A DNA stretch of 64,000 nucleotides from Pseudomonadota bacterium. Its GTDB lineage: Bacteria > Pseudomonadota > Gammaproteobacteria > Burkholderiales > Gallionellaceae. The notes below the pieces were generated by a model. The model was not told the DNA's origin and made no database searches. It saw only the letters and a program-made list of their open reading frames with translations. The position numbers and the translations under genes are program-made. Position 1 is the stretch's first letter. Each line of letters opens with the position of its first letter. This document shows positions 1 through 9,133 of this stretch, one piece after another. The DNA is taken from positions 129,354-193,353 of the forward strand of contig JAJYYO010000002.1 in the NCBI GenBank assembly GCA_021800795.1, read 5' to 3'.

Positions 1-59
1 ACTGATCATTACGGGAGCAATATGCTCCCGTAATTACTGAAATATGTGGCTCTATATGA

Positions 60-350
60 TTTGCAGCGGATGCTCAAATGCGATTTCTTACTTCTGCCGG
101 GGGTAGCCCGGCGGCTAGTTACTTTTTCTTGAATCGCCAAGAAAAAGTAACGAAAAAGAAAGCGACCCCGGTTTGCCGCGCCTGCCTGTCTGATAGCAGA
201 CAGGCGGCGTACCCTTGATAGCCGACAAACAGCGGGGCTGCGGAACTCGCACGATCCGCTGCGCGGCCACGTGCTCAGACAGTCCTCGCCCAACTGCACC
301 GCTGTTTGTCGGCTATCTTCGGCGGCGCACAGGGGCTGAGGGTGATATGG
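60..350. repeat. Non-coding interspersed repeat-like region with several inverted repeats
   Basis: Perfect inverted repeats: GTTACTTTTTCTTG (118-131)/CAAGAAAAAGTAAC (138-151); GATAGCCGACAAACAGCGG (217-235)/CCGCTGTTTGTCGGCTATC (299-317). The overlapping 116-aa ORF looks spurious. Confidence 0.6.
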
Positions 351-487
351 AACGTACATAATTTCATCGCACTATTTACTTTGACGTTTTCATATTACCC
401 GCTGCACTTCATATAGAACCATTTCGTCATAGCTCCTGTAATCCGACAGATAACATACGGCCCTTTACCGGCCTGCATATGATCCGG

Positions 488-1990
488 CTACGGTTTTCTG
501 TTTTCGATGTTTTTCAAGGCGGCTTCGATACTCTGGCACAGCGTTTTCAACACCTTGATGCGTGCGAAGTATTTGTCATTGGCTTCTATCAGGGTCCAGG
601 GTGCGATCTCGGTGCTGGTTCTGTCCACCATGTCGCATACGGCCTGTTCGTACTCTTCCCATTTTTCGCGATTTCGCCAGTCTTCCGGCGTTAGCTTGAA
701 GTGCTTGAAGGCAATCGCTTCGCGTTCCTTGAATCTTTTGAGTTGTTCGTCTTTGCTGATGGAGAGCCAGAATTTAACCACCACGATGTTGTGACGCACC
801 ATTTGTGCTTCGAAATCATTGAGTTCGCCGTAGGCGCGCATCCAGTCGGCTTCCGAGCAGAATTTCTCGACGCGTTCCACCAGCACGCGACCATACCAGG
901 AACGGTCAAAAATCGTCAGGCGACCGCGCCGCGGTATGTGGCGCCAGAATCGCCACAGATAGGGCTGCGCACGTTCTTCTTCGGTAGGGGCTGCTATCGG
1001 GATTACGTTGTAGTACCGCGCATCCAGCGCACCGGTGATGCGCCGGATGGCGCCGCCCTTGCCCGCAGCATCATTGCCTTCGAACATGGCGATCACGGTG
1101 ATGTTTTTGAATTTTGCGCTGCGTGTCAGCAGCGCAAGTTTGCCCTGATATTTTTCCAGTTCGTCCGGATAATTCTTTTTGTCGATCTTCTGACTGAGAT
1201 CCAGCGTCTTCAGAATGTCGAGGTTGTCAATCGACGGCAGCGGCGGGGGCGCGGAAATTTCCGTTATTTCCTTATTGGCTTCGTCCAGCCGTTTGCGGAT
1301 GGCATCGAGCAGGGTTTTACCCACAGTCATACTGCGATAGTTTGAATCGAAGCCTTCGACGATGGTCCAGGGCGCCTCAGCCGTGCTGGTGTGGCGAATC
1401 ACGCTTTCACCGACGAGACGAAACTTGTCATACAGCTTGTAATGTTCCCAGTCGCGTTCGGTGACACGCCAGCGGGTTTTCGGGTCTGCTTCGAGAAGTT
1501 TCAGGCGTTGTTTCTGCTTGTCACGGGACAAATGCATCCAGAACTTGAGGATCAGCGCGCCCTCATCGGCCAGCATGGTTTCCAGGCGTTTTGCGCGTTC
1601 CAGACTCTGGTCGAGATCGGCAGTCTTGCTGTGACCATGCACAAGATTGATGATGGGCCGGGTGTACCAGGAACCCAGGAAGATGCCAGTACGCCCTTTC
1701 GGCGGCAGTTCGCGCCAGAATCGCCACATCATCGGCCGATCCAGTTCTTCATCCGATGGATCACCCATGCCGTGCGTTTGCAAATAACGCGGATCCATCC
1801 ACTCGTTGAGCAGGTTGACCGTTTCGCCCCGTCCCGCCCCGTCAACTCCGCCAACCAGAATGATGACCGGGAATTTTGCCAGTTTAAACATTTCAATCTG
1901 GGCTTCCAGCAAGGCAGCGCGCAACGCCGGCAATTCCTTGTCATAGGTCTTTCTGTCTATCTTGTGACCGAGTTCAGCAGACTCAAACAT
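488..1990 (-). CDS. pap: Polyphosphate:AMP phosphotransferase (two-domain PPK2 family)
   Basis: Tandem PPK2 domains: GGVDGAGRGE and EGNDAAGKGGAIRRI, DRSWYGRVLVERV, WRFWRHIPRRG. Confidence 0.9.
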   Translation of the reverse strand: MFESAELGHKIDRKTYDKELPALRAALLEAQIEMFKLAKFPVIILVGGVDGAGRGETVNLLNEWMDPRYLQTHGMGDPSDEELDRPMMWRFWRELPPKGRTGIFLGSWYTRPIINLVHGHSKTADLDQSLERAKRLETMLADEGALILKFWMHLSRDKQKQRLKLLEADPKTRWRVTERDWEHYKLYDKFRLVGESVIRHTSTAEAPWTIVEGFDSNYRSMTVGKTLLDAIRKRLDEANKEITEISAPPPLPSIDNLDILKTLDLSQKIDKKNYPDELEKYQGKLALLTRSAKFKNITVIAMFEGNDAAGKGGAIRRITGALDARYYNVIPIAAPTEEERAQPYLWRFWRHIPRRGRLTIFDRSWYGRVLVERVEKFCSEADWMRAYGELNDFEAQMVRHNIVVVKFWLSISKDEQLKRFKEREAIAFKHFKLTPEDWRNREKWEEYEQAVCDMVDRTSTEIAPWTLIEANDKYFARIKVLKTLCQSIEAALKNIENRKP

Positions 1991-2005
1991 GGCATCCTCC
2001 CGTAT

Positions 2006-2452
2006 TTACAGAAATTCCGGCGTGATCACCAGGCGCAGCGTGATTTCCGAGGAGCTTTCGCGATAATTAAACCACCATAGCCCGCCTTTTTTGATGCGTA
2101 AAGAGGAAAACTCGCACCCCAGCAATTGTGCTGCAACGGTTCCCAGAGTGGGCTGGTGCCCGACTACCAGCACAGCATCGCCTGCGCCCGGCCAGCGTAC
2201 TGCCTGCAATACGGCATGGGCGGACGCGCCCGGGGCAATTGCAGGCACCGTTGTGAAGTGAGAGGTAAACGCCGCGGCGGTTTGCTGGGTTCGCACGGCC
2301 GGGCTAACCAGTATTCGAGCATGCTCGGGCAAATGCCGGCGCAGGAATGCGGCTGTTTTTTCGGCCTGCTTGCGACCCTTATCGGTTAATTCGCGTGACA
2401 GGTCGGCCAGCCCGTCTTCCGCTTCCGCATGGCGCCATAAAATTAAATCCAT
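2006..2452 (-). CDS. sixA: Phosphohistidine phosphatase SixA
   Basis: N-terminal LILWRHAEAE (RHG motif), VVGHQPTLG; 148 aa. Confidence 0.9.
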   Translation of the reverse strand: MDLILWRHAEAEDGLADLSRELTDKGRKQAEKTAAFLRRHLPEHARILVSPAVRTQQTAAAFTSHFTTVPAIAPGASAHAVLQAVRWPGAGDAVLVVGHQPTLGTVAAQLLGCEFSSLRIKKGGLWWFNYRESSSEITLRLVITPEFL

Positions 2453-2554
2453 AATAATCTCCGTATATGATATGTTTTCGACTTTTTTGAAAAAAGGTTT
2501 ATACTGTGTATACGGTATATACTATATGCCTGATCTTAATTCAAGGAGAATGAT

Positions 2555-3046
2555 ATGAAAGCCAAAAAACCCGAGCAGATTACAGGTGACATTGTTAAGC
2601 CGGCAACTGCCCCAAAGCCGCTTGGCAAATCGACCGCTGCTGCCAAACCGGCAGGAAAACCTGCGCCCGCAGTCAAATCCGCTGCGGGCTCAGTCAAACC
2701 TTCCCCGGCGGCGGCCACGCCGGTCGTAAAGAAAGCAAAGGCTGAGCCTGTTGAAGCGGTTAAACAGTCAGCTGAAGCGGCAAAAGCGGCAAAGGCAGAA
2801 AAAGAACTCAAAACTGTCAAAAAACCAAAACTGAAAGTGGTGCGCGACAGCTTTACCATGCCGCACAGCGAATATGTGAAAATCGCCGAAATCAAGGAAT
2901 TGTGCCTCAAGGCGGGTGTGCAAGTAAAGAAAAGCGAAGTGCTGCGGGCCGGTGTGATTGCGTTGTGCGCAATGAACGAGGCGCAACTGAAGGGTGCGAT
3001 GAGCGCGCTGGATAAAATTAAAACCGGTCGCCCCAACAAGCAATAA
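2555..3046 (+). CDS. Lys/Ala/Pro-rich protein with a conserved C-terminal domain (histone-like/RHH-like)
   Basis: Low-complexity KPA/AKP N-terminus followed by KLKVVRDSFTMPHSEYVKIAEIKELCLKAGVQVKKSEVLRAGVIAL. Confidence 0.6.
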   Translation: MKAKKPEQITGDIVKPATAPKPLGKSTAAAKPAGKPAPAVKSAAGSVKPSPAAATPVVKKAKAEPVEAVKQSAEAAKAAKAEKELKTVKKPKLKVVRDSFTMPHSEYVKIAEIKELCLKAGVQVKKSEVLRAGVIALCAMNEAQLKGAMSALDKIKTGRPNKQ

Positions 3047-3125
3047 AAACCAGGATGCAGGAGTCTGGATGCAGGAAAACGGGTGGATACATCCTGCCTA
3101 TCTACACTACCCGCTGAATCCTGAA

Positions 3126-5213
3126 TCAGGTTGTTGTTTTTGCCTGCGTGCCGGAAAGTTGCCCGAGCAACTCGTTTTGCGCACACTTGTTTGCTGCAAG
3201 GCGTGCCTGCCTGTGGCGATATTGCCCTTCGCCATTCATCTCCCACGCCTGGCAGTTGTCCTGCAGGTATACCTTCAGGCCTTCGTCGATCACACGTTTT
3301 TTGAGCTTCTTGTCGAGGATGGGGAAACAGACTTCGATGCGCCTGAAAAAATTACGATCCATCCAGTCCGCGCTGGAAAGGTATACATCGTGTTTCAAAT
3401 CATTGCGGAAATAAAAAATGCGGGTGTGTTCCAGAAAACGCCCGATGATGGAGCGCACCTTAATGTTTTCGGACAGGCCTGGCACGCCGGGGCGCAATGC
3501 GCATACGCCGCGCACAATTAAATCCACCTTTACCCCGGCTTGCGAGGCTTCATACAGTGCGGCGATGGTGATAGGCTCCAGCAGCGCGTTCATCTTGGCG
3601 ATGATGTGGGCGCGGCGGCCCTCTTTGGCGAGCCGGGTTTCATTCTGTATGGAACGCAATACTTCCGTGTGCAGGGTAAAGGGCGATTGCCACAGGTGGT
3701 TGAGTGTGCGAACGCGCCCCAGACTGGTGAGCTGACTGAACACCTCATTGGCATCGGCGCAGACTTCCTCGTTGCTGGTAAACAGGCCGAAATCGGTATA
3801 GAGGCGTGCGGTACGCGGATGGTAGTTGCCGGTGCCCAGGTGTACGTACCTTCTCAATTTGCCATCTTCGCGGCGTACCACCATCAGCATCTTGGCGTGT
3901 GTCTTGTGCCCGACCACGCCGTATACCACGTGCGCGCCCACTTCTTCGAGGCGGTTCGCCCAGTTGATGTTGGCTTCTTCGTCGAATCGGGCCAGCAGTT
4001 CCACCACCACGGTAACTTCCTTGCCGCGCTTGGCAGCCGCGATCAATGCCTCCATCAGTGCGGAATCGGCTCCAGTGCGATACACGGTCTGCTTGATCGC
4101 GACCACATCCGGATCGCTGGCTGCCTGCTGGATGAAGTTGATGACCGGTTTGAAGGACTGGTAAGGGTGATGCAGCAGAATATCGCTTTTGCGGATCACC
4201 TTGAACATGTCCGCGCCCTTTTTCTGCAATACGCCGGGCACGCCGGGCACAAAAGCCGGAAACTTGAGATCGTCGCGCGCCACCAGACAGGGTATTTCCA
4301 TCAAACGCACCAGATTGACCGGCCCATGCACGCGGTACAGATCGTCATCGGTCAGCTTGAATTCCTTGAGCAGCAGGGCCTCAATCTGCGGGGAGCAGTT
4401 GTCGGCGATCTCCAGGCGAACCGCATCGCCAAAATGGCGCTGCGGCAATTCACCCTGCAAGCTCAGGCGCAAATTTTTGACTTCCTCCTCGTCCACGAAC
4501 AGATTGCTGTTGCGCGTCACTCGGAACTGGAAGCATCCCAGCACCTCCATGCCGCTGAACAGTTCACCGACATGCGCATGCAGAATCGAGGACAGGAAAA
4601 CGAAACCATATTCGCAGCCGCTCACTTCCGGTGGAAGCAGGATGGTGCGCGGCAACACGCGGGGCGCCTGCACGATGGCACGGGTTGAGTTGCGGCCGAA
4701 TGCGTCTTTGCCCACCAGTTCCACGGCAAAATTCAGGCTCTTGTTGAGTACGCGCGGGAACGGGTGTGCAGGGTCCAGCCCGATCGGCGTCAATACCGGC
4801 ATGACCTCACGAAAGAAGTAATCCTTCATCCATGTCTGCTGTGCTTCGTCCCAGTGGGTGCGGCGCAGGAATTTGATGCCCTGTTCGGCGAGCGCAGGGG
4901 TGATCTCATCGTTGAACAGCTGATACTGATGTTCTATCAGCTGGTGCGCCTGTTCGCGAACCAGCTTGAGTGTCTGCTGCGCACTCATGCCGTCAGCTCC
5001 CGTCGAAATTCCACCCAGCTTGATCTGCTCCATCAGCCCGGCCACGCGGATCTCGAAAAACTCATCCAGATTGCTGCTGCCGATGCAGAGGTATTTTAAA
5101 CGCTCCAGCAGCGGAATTCTGACATCTTCAGCCTGCGCGAGCACGCGACGGTTAAATTCAAGCTGACCGAGTTCCCGGTTGAGAAATTGCTGCGGGGTGA
5201 ATGTATTCGGCAA
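3126..5213 (-). CDS. ppk1: Polyphosphate kinase 1
   Basis: FLNRELGQLEFNRRVLAQA, HHPYQSF, KQTVYRTG, THAKMLMVVRRE, HLGTGNYHPRTARLYTDFGLFT. Confidence 0.97.
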   Translation of the reverse strand: MPNTFTPQQFLNRELGQLEFNRRVLAQAEDVRIPLLERLKYLCIGSSNLDEFFEIRVAGLMEQIKLGGISTGADGMSAQQTLKLVREQAHQLIEHQYQLFNDEITPALAEQGIKFLRRTHWDEAQQTWMKDYFFREVMPVLTPIGLDPAHPFPRVLNKSLNFAVELVGKDAFGRNSTRAIVQAPRVLPRTILLPPEVSGCEYGFVFLSSILHAHVGELFSGMEVLGCFQFRVTRNSNLFVDEEEVKNLRLSLQGELPQRHFGDAVRLEIADNCSPQIEALLLKEFKLTDDDLYRVHGPVNLVRLMEIPCLVARDDLKFPAFVPGVPGVLQKKGADMFKVIRKSDILLHHPYQSFKPVINFIQQAASDPDVVAIKQTVYRTGADSALMEALIAAAKRGKEVTVVVELLARFDEEANINWANRLEEVGAHVVYGVVGHKTHAKMLMVVRREDGKLRRYVHLGTGNYHPRTARLYTDFGLFTSNEEVCADANEVFSQLTSLGRVRTLNHLWQSPFTLHTEVLRSIQNETRLAKEGRRAHIIAKMNALLEPITIAALYEASQAGVKVDLIVRGVCALRPGVPGLSENIKVRSIIGRFLEHTRIFYFRNDLKHDVYLSSADWMDRNFFRRIEVCFPILDKKLKKRVIDEGLKVYLQDNCQAWEMNGEGQYRHRQARLAANKCAQNELLGQLSGTQAKTTT

Positions 5214-5228
5214 GTTGTCGCACCTTGA

Positions 5229-5498
5229 TTATTTTTGGGGTGTATAACCTTCCGGCATTTGCGTACCCGTTCCGAAGAAATAATTCTCCATTTGTGTTGC
5301 AAGGTATTTGCGTGCCGCAAGATCAGCCAGATTGAGACGGTTTTCGTTTACCAGCATGGTCTGAAACTTGATCCAACCCTGCCAGGCTTCCTTGGATACA
5401 TTTTCAAAGATCCGCTGACCAAGAGGGCCGGGATAGGGTGCGCGATCCAGCCCTTCGGCTTCACGGCCCAGTTTTACGCATTGAATCATTCTAGTCAT
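5229..5498 (-). CDS. yggX: Probable Fe(2+)-trafficking protein (YggX family)
   Basis: [30 protein letters not shown]...; 89 aa. Confidence 0.95.
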   Translation of the reverse strand: MTRMIQCVKLGREAEGLDRAPYPGPLGQRIFENVSKEAWQGWIKFQTMLVNENRLNLADLAARKYLATQMENYFFGTGTQMPEGYTPQK

Positions 5499-5581
5499 GT
5501 TGCATTTCTCCGTTTAAGTAATTATGTGACGCAATTATGACATTAACGTGACAATCGCGTGGCGGTACGTTGCGAACTCCA

Positions 5582-5629
5582 GGAGCCTGTCGGACTTCTT
5601 TCGCTCGCGAAAGAAGTCCGACAGGCTCC
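5582..5629. terminator. 23-bp perfect palindrome (REP-like/bidirectional terminator candidate)
   Basis: GGAGCCTGTCGGACTTCTTTCGC (5582-5604) TC GCGAAAGAAGTCCGACAGGCTCC (5607-5629), intergenic. Confidence 0.7.
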
Positions 5630-5640
5630 CAGGACAAGGC

Positions 5641-7032
5641 TCAGTGAAATTGGCGGTCTTGCCTGGCGCGAGAAAAGTCACGCATGAATGCCACACGCAC
5701 CAATAACCCGCTTCCGCTGCCGGGTGTGGTTAATATCAGCCTTGCTCCGTGTATGCGCACTATGTCGCTGACAATTGCCAGGCCCAATCCGCTGCCATAA
5801 CCTTGCGCATGGGCGCCACGGAAGAAGCGTTGCAGCACTTGCTGACGTTCATGTTCTTTAATACCCGGGCCGTCATCTTCCACTTCGAGAACGGCCCCGG
5901 ACTCCGTCACATGAGTTTTAATTGTTACACGGGTGTATTTTCCTGCATGTTCGATTGAGTTGTGTATCAGGTTCGACAGAAGTTCCTGCAGCAGAATGGC
6001 CTGGCCGTTGACGCAGGCTGTTTCCAGCTGGAACCCCAGATCAACACCAGCGGCATAGGCACGACTCGACCACTCATTCGCCGCTTCTGCGCCGATATCC
6101 TTGAGGTTGACGCGACTGAATTGTGCCATGCTCTGCCCATCAGGATCTGTGCGGGCGATTACCAGTAATTGATTCGCAAGCTTGGCAGCACGGCTGGCTG
6201 ACTGATGGATGCGTTCCAAAGTGGGATGCAATGATTCAGGATGCGGCTCCAGCAGCGACAGCTCAGACTCCGTTTGCAGCGCTGTCAGAGGCGTGCGCAA
6301 CTGGTGAGCTGCATCGGCGAGAAAAGTTTTCTGGAGTGTACTTGCTTCGGCTTGTCGTTTAAACAGCTGATTGAGCGTGGTGATCAGCGGTTGCAGTTCA
6401 CTCGGCGCATGCGGTAACTCCAGGGCGCGCAGGTCATCCAGGGAGCGATCGGCCAGTTGAGCGCGTATATCCTGAAGAGGCTTCAGACCATGCCGCACGG
6501 CTACCAGCATGACACCCGTTGTCGTCACGCCCAGCACCAGGATGGACAGCAGGGTGGTAATCAACGCCTGAGCGTGCACTCTGTTGCGTTTAATCAGCGT
6601 TTCGGCCATCCGTACCTGGCAGGGATTTTCGCCGCACGCGACTGCGTATACCGCCATGCGCAACAAGCGCCCGTTAATCTTGCGATCGACAAAGCGCATT
6701 TCGCCGACGGCGATTTTATCTTCCGGCGTGTCAAGCGCGGCATCTCCGGCGAGTACCTTGCCATTCGGGGCTAAAACCAGAAAAAACTCAGTATCAAGCT
6801 GATCGGTGCGAAGCAGGTGTTCGGTTTCGCCGGTCATGTTGAAATGAAAATTGCTGCCTTCCACTTTCAGAAAGCTTGCAATTGCAATGGCAAGATCGCC
6901 GAGTTGGTGATCGAATTCCTGTTTTGCGGGCGAAATCACGAGCCAATACTGGAGTGCGGCAGCCACGGGTGCAATCACCAGCATGGGCACCAGCAGCCAG
7001 AGCAGCAACTGCTGTTTAAGGCTGGATGCCAT
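5641..7032 (-). CDS. Two-component sensor histidine kinase (TctE/QseC-like)
   Basis: FLADAAHQLRTPLTAL H-box, ELLSNLIHNSIEH N-box, GSGLGLAIVSDI. Confidence 0.93.
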   Translation of the reverse strand: MASSLKQQLLLWLLVPMLVIAPVAAALQYWLVISPAKQEFDHQLGDLAIAIASFLKVEGSNFHFNMTGETEHLLRTDQLDTEFFLVLAPNGKVLAGDAALDTPEDKIAVGEMRFVDRKINGRLLRMAVYAVACGENPCQVRMAETLIKRNRVHAQALITTLLSILVLGVTTTGVMLVAVRHGLKPLQDIRAQLADRSLDDLRALELPHAPSELQPLITTLNQLFKRQAEASTLQKTFLADAAHQLRTPLTALQTESELSLLEPHPESLHPTLERIHQSASRAAKLANQLLVIARTDPDGQSMAQFSRVNLKDIGAEAANEWSSRAYAAGVDLGFQLETACVNGQAILLQELLSNLIHNSIEHAGKYTRVTIKTHVTESGAVLEVEDDGPGIKEHERQQVLQRFFRGAHAQGYGSGLGLAIVSDIVRIHGARLILTTPGSGSGLLVRVAFMRDFSRARQDRQFH

Positions 7033-7699
7033 CCACGAATTCCTCTACCAGATAACCAAAACCCCGAATGGTCCGGATGGAAATGCCGGCGGGTGAAAGT
7101 TTTGTACGCAGGCGAGAGACATAAACTTCAATTGCATTGCCGGACGGCGCATCGTCCCAGCCGGAAATCGCTTCCAGAATCTGTTCTTTGCTGACGACTT
7201 TGCCTGAATGATTTAAAAGGTATACAAGCACGGCCCATTCTCTGGGCAAAAAATCCACGGGAATATCCGCCAAAAAAGCGCGTTTGGCTGTCAGGTCTAT
7301 ACGCAGGGAGCCCAACAATATTTCGTTGTGTTGACGAGTATGGAGACGTCTGGTCAGTGCCTGGATGCGGGCCACCAGCTCGGTCAATGCAAAAGGTTTG
7401 ACCAGATAATCATCCGCACCGAGCTCGAATCCATGCACCCGATCTTCTATGGCATCCCGTGCCGTCAACATCAGGATGGGCATGTCGCGGCTTCCCGAGC
7501 GCAAGCTGCGTAATATCTCGAAGCCGTCCATACCCGGCAGTCCGACATCCAGAACGATGACGTCATAGGCCGTCAGTTTCACCGCATGCAGAACAGATTC
7601 GCCGTCCGTCGTCCAGTCAACCGCCCACTTCTGGGATCTCAAGGCCCGGGCTGTTGTCTCGCCCAGATGAGGGTCGTCTTCAACCAGTAATATACGCAT
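7016..7699 (-). CDS. OmpR-family response regulator
   Basis: MRILLVEDDPHLGE, VLDVGLPGMDGFEIL, C-terminal winged helix; overlaps the kinase start. Confidence 0.95.
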   Translation of the reverse strand: MRILLVEDDPHLGETTARALRSQKWAVDWTTDGESVLHAVKLTAYDVIVLDVGLPGMDGFEILRSLRSGSRDMPILMLTARDAIEDRVHGFELGADDYLVKPFALTELVARIQALTRRLHTRQHNEILLGSLRIDLTAKRAFLADIPVDFLPREWAVLVYLLNHSGKVVSKEQILEAISGWDDAPSGNAIEVYVSRLRTKLSPAGISIRTIRGFGYLVEEFVDGIQP

Positions 7700-7906
7700 G
7701 AGCCAGTCAGTCTTTAAATTCCCTGCTCAAGTTTAACCCAGCCGTCCCGGATTGTCAGTTGAAGGATGCGTGTTGTTGCGCTGTTTTATGACAAAGTTAC
7801 ACGATGACAGGCTCCTGAAAGGTTCCCTACATATTGTTGCAAGGTTGCAACTGTAGAGTGTGCCGCCAACGAACTGTTTACCCTGCACACTTTAAAAGCG
7901 AACAAG

Positions 7907-9133
7907 ATGACTATACCTGTCGACATGCCTCCTGCAAAAACCGCCTATAAGATTTTATCGCTCAGAATGCAGGTGCTTGCAATTGCCGGCATCGTATTAC
8001 TGCTGGGTGCTGCGGGTTTGGGAGTCCATTTTCTGTCGGAAAAACCAGAGGTAAAGACAGTCAAGCCAGAGGCGCCCGGTACTTTTCGTCCTACCAGGGC
8101 GCAAATGGAAAGTCTCGGTGTTTTACAGGTTCAACAGATGGGCTTTCGAGGGGAGCAGGTGACCGATGGCAGTATCGTTTACAACGATGATGTTACCACG
8201 CCGGTATTCTCGCCGTATTCCGGACAGGTGACGCGTGTTATCGCAAAACTGGGCGACACGGTTAAAAAAGGCGATCCGCTGATGGCGGTGGCGGCCGTGG
8301 AATTCGTGCAGGCGAAGAACAGTCTGATAGCGGCACATGCACAGGTGACATTGACGACAGCCGCCGAAGCGCGTCAGCATGAGCTTTATCTGGCGAAGGC
8401 CGGTTCTTTCAAGGACTGGCTGCAAAGTCAGTCCGATCTGAGCACGGCACAGGGCAATCTGCAGGCGGCGAAAAATCAGTTGAGCATTCTGGGAAAATCC
8501 GGGAAGCAGATCAGCGCGCTTGAAAACGGAGCAAGCTCATCTGAAAGCAACCCGGAAACGCTGGTTTTAGCGCCAGTCTCGGGCACCGTGACGCAGCGCC
8601 AGGTGGGGGTGGGTCAGTATATTCAGAGCGCAGGGGCCGCCAGTCCGGTTTACACCATCAGCAATTTATCCACGGTCTGGCTGCTTGCCAACGTCCGGGA
8701 GACGGATGCGCCGCTCGTTCATGTCGGGCAACTGCTTGAAGCGCATGTACTGGCGTTTCCGGATCGTATCTTCAAGGCGAAAGTTGCCTGGATCGCCCCG
8801 GCTGTTGATCCGGTGACGCACCGTCTGGCGGTACGCGCCCAAATCGACAACAGCAACGGTGAATTGAAACCGATGATGTTTGCCAATTTCAGTATCGTGA
8901 CCGGTGACGAAGTAAAAGCCGTCGGGGTGCCGCAGAGCGCCGTGGTGTATGAAGGCAGCGGGGCGCATGTGTTTGTGGCAAACAGTGACGGCACGCTGGC
9001 GATACGCCAGGTTCGCATCGGGCGCAGTAACGGCAACCTGCTGGAAGTCAGCGAGGGTTTAACGGCCGGCGAGAAGATCGTCACCCGCGGCACGTTGTTT
9101 ATCGACCGCGCGACCGGCGGGAGTGAGCAATGA
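7907..9133 (+). CDS. RND efflux periplasmic adaptor subunit
   Basis: MFP/HlyD-like: VFSPYSGQVTRVIAKLGDTVKKGDPL, LVLAPVSGTVTQRQVGVGQYI. Confidence 0.92.
   Translation: MTIPVDMPPAKTAYKILSLRMQVLAIAGIVLLLGAAGLGVHFLSEKPEVKTVKPEAPGTFRPTRAQMESLGVLQVQQMGFRGEQVTDGSIVYNDDVTTPVFSPYSGQVTRVIAKLGDTVKKGDPLMAVAAVEFVQAKNSLIAAHAQVTLTTAAEARQHELYLAKAGSFKDWLQSQSDLSTAQGNLQAAKNQLSILGKSGKQISALENGASSSESNPETLVLAPVSGTVTQRQVGVGQYIQSAGAASPVYTISNLSTVWLLANVRETDAPLVHVGQLLEAHVLAFPDRIFKAKVAWIAPAVDPVTHRLAVRAQIDNSNGELKPMMFANFSIVTGDEVKAVGVPQSAVVYEGSGAHVFVANSDGTLAIRQVRIGRSNGNLLEVSEGLTAGEKIVTRGTLFIDRATGGSEQ

Noticed and set aside
9-359. 116-aa ORF MYVPYHPQPL... on the minus strand
   Set aside because: Overlaps a set of inverted repeats and resembles translations of non-coding repeats.
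2453-2554. Palindromic TATAC-rich operator in the sixA/histone-like divergent region
   Set aside because: AT-rich short palindromes (GTATAC, GGTATATAC) are suggestive, but no clear symmetric operator can be defined.
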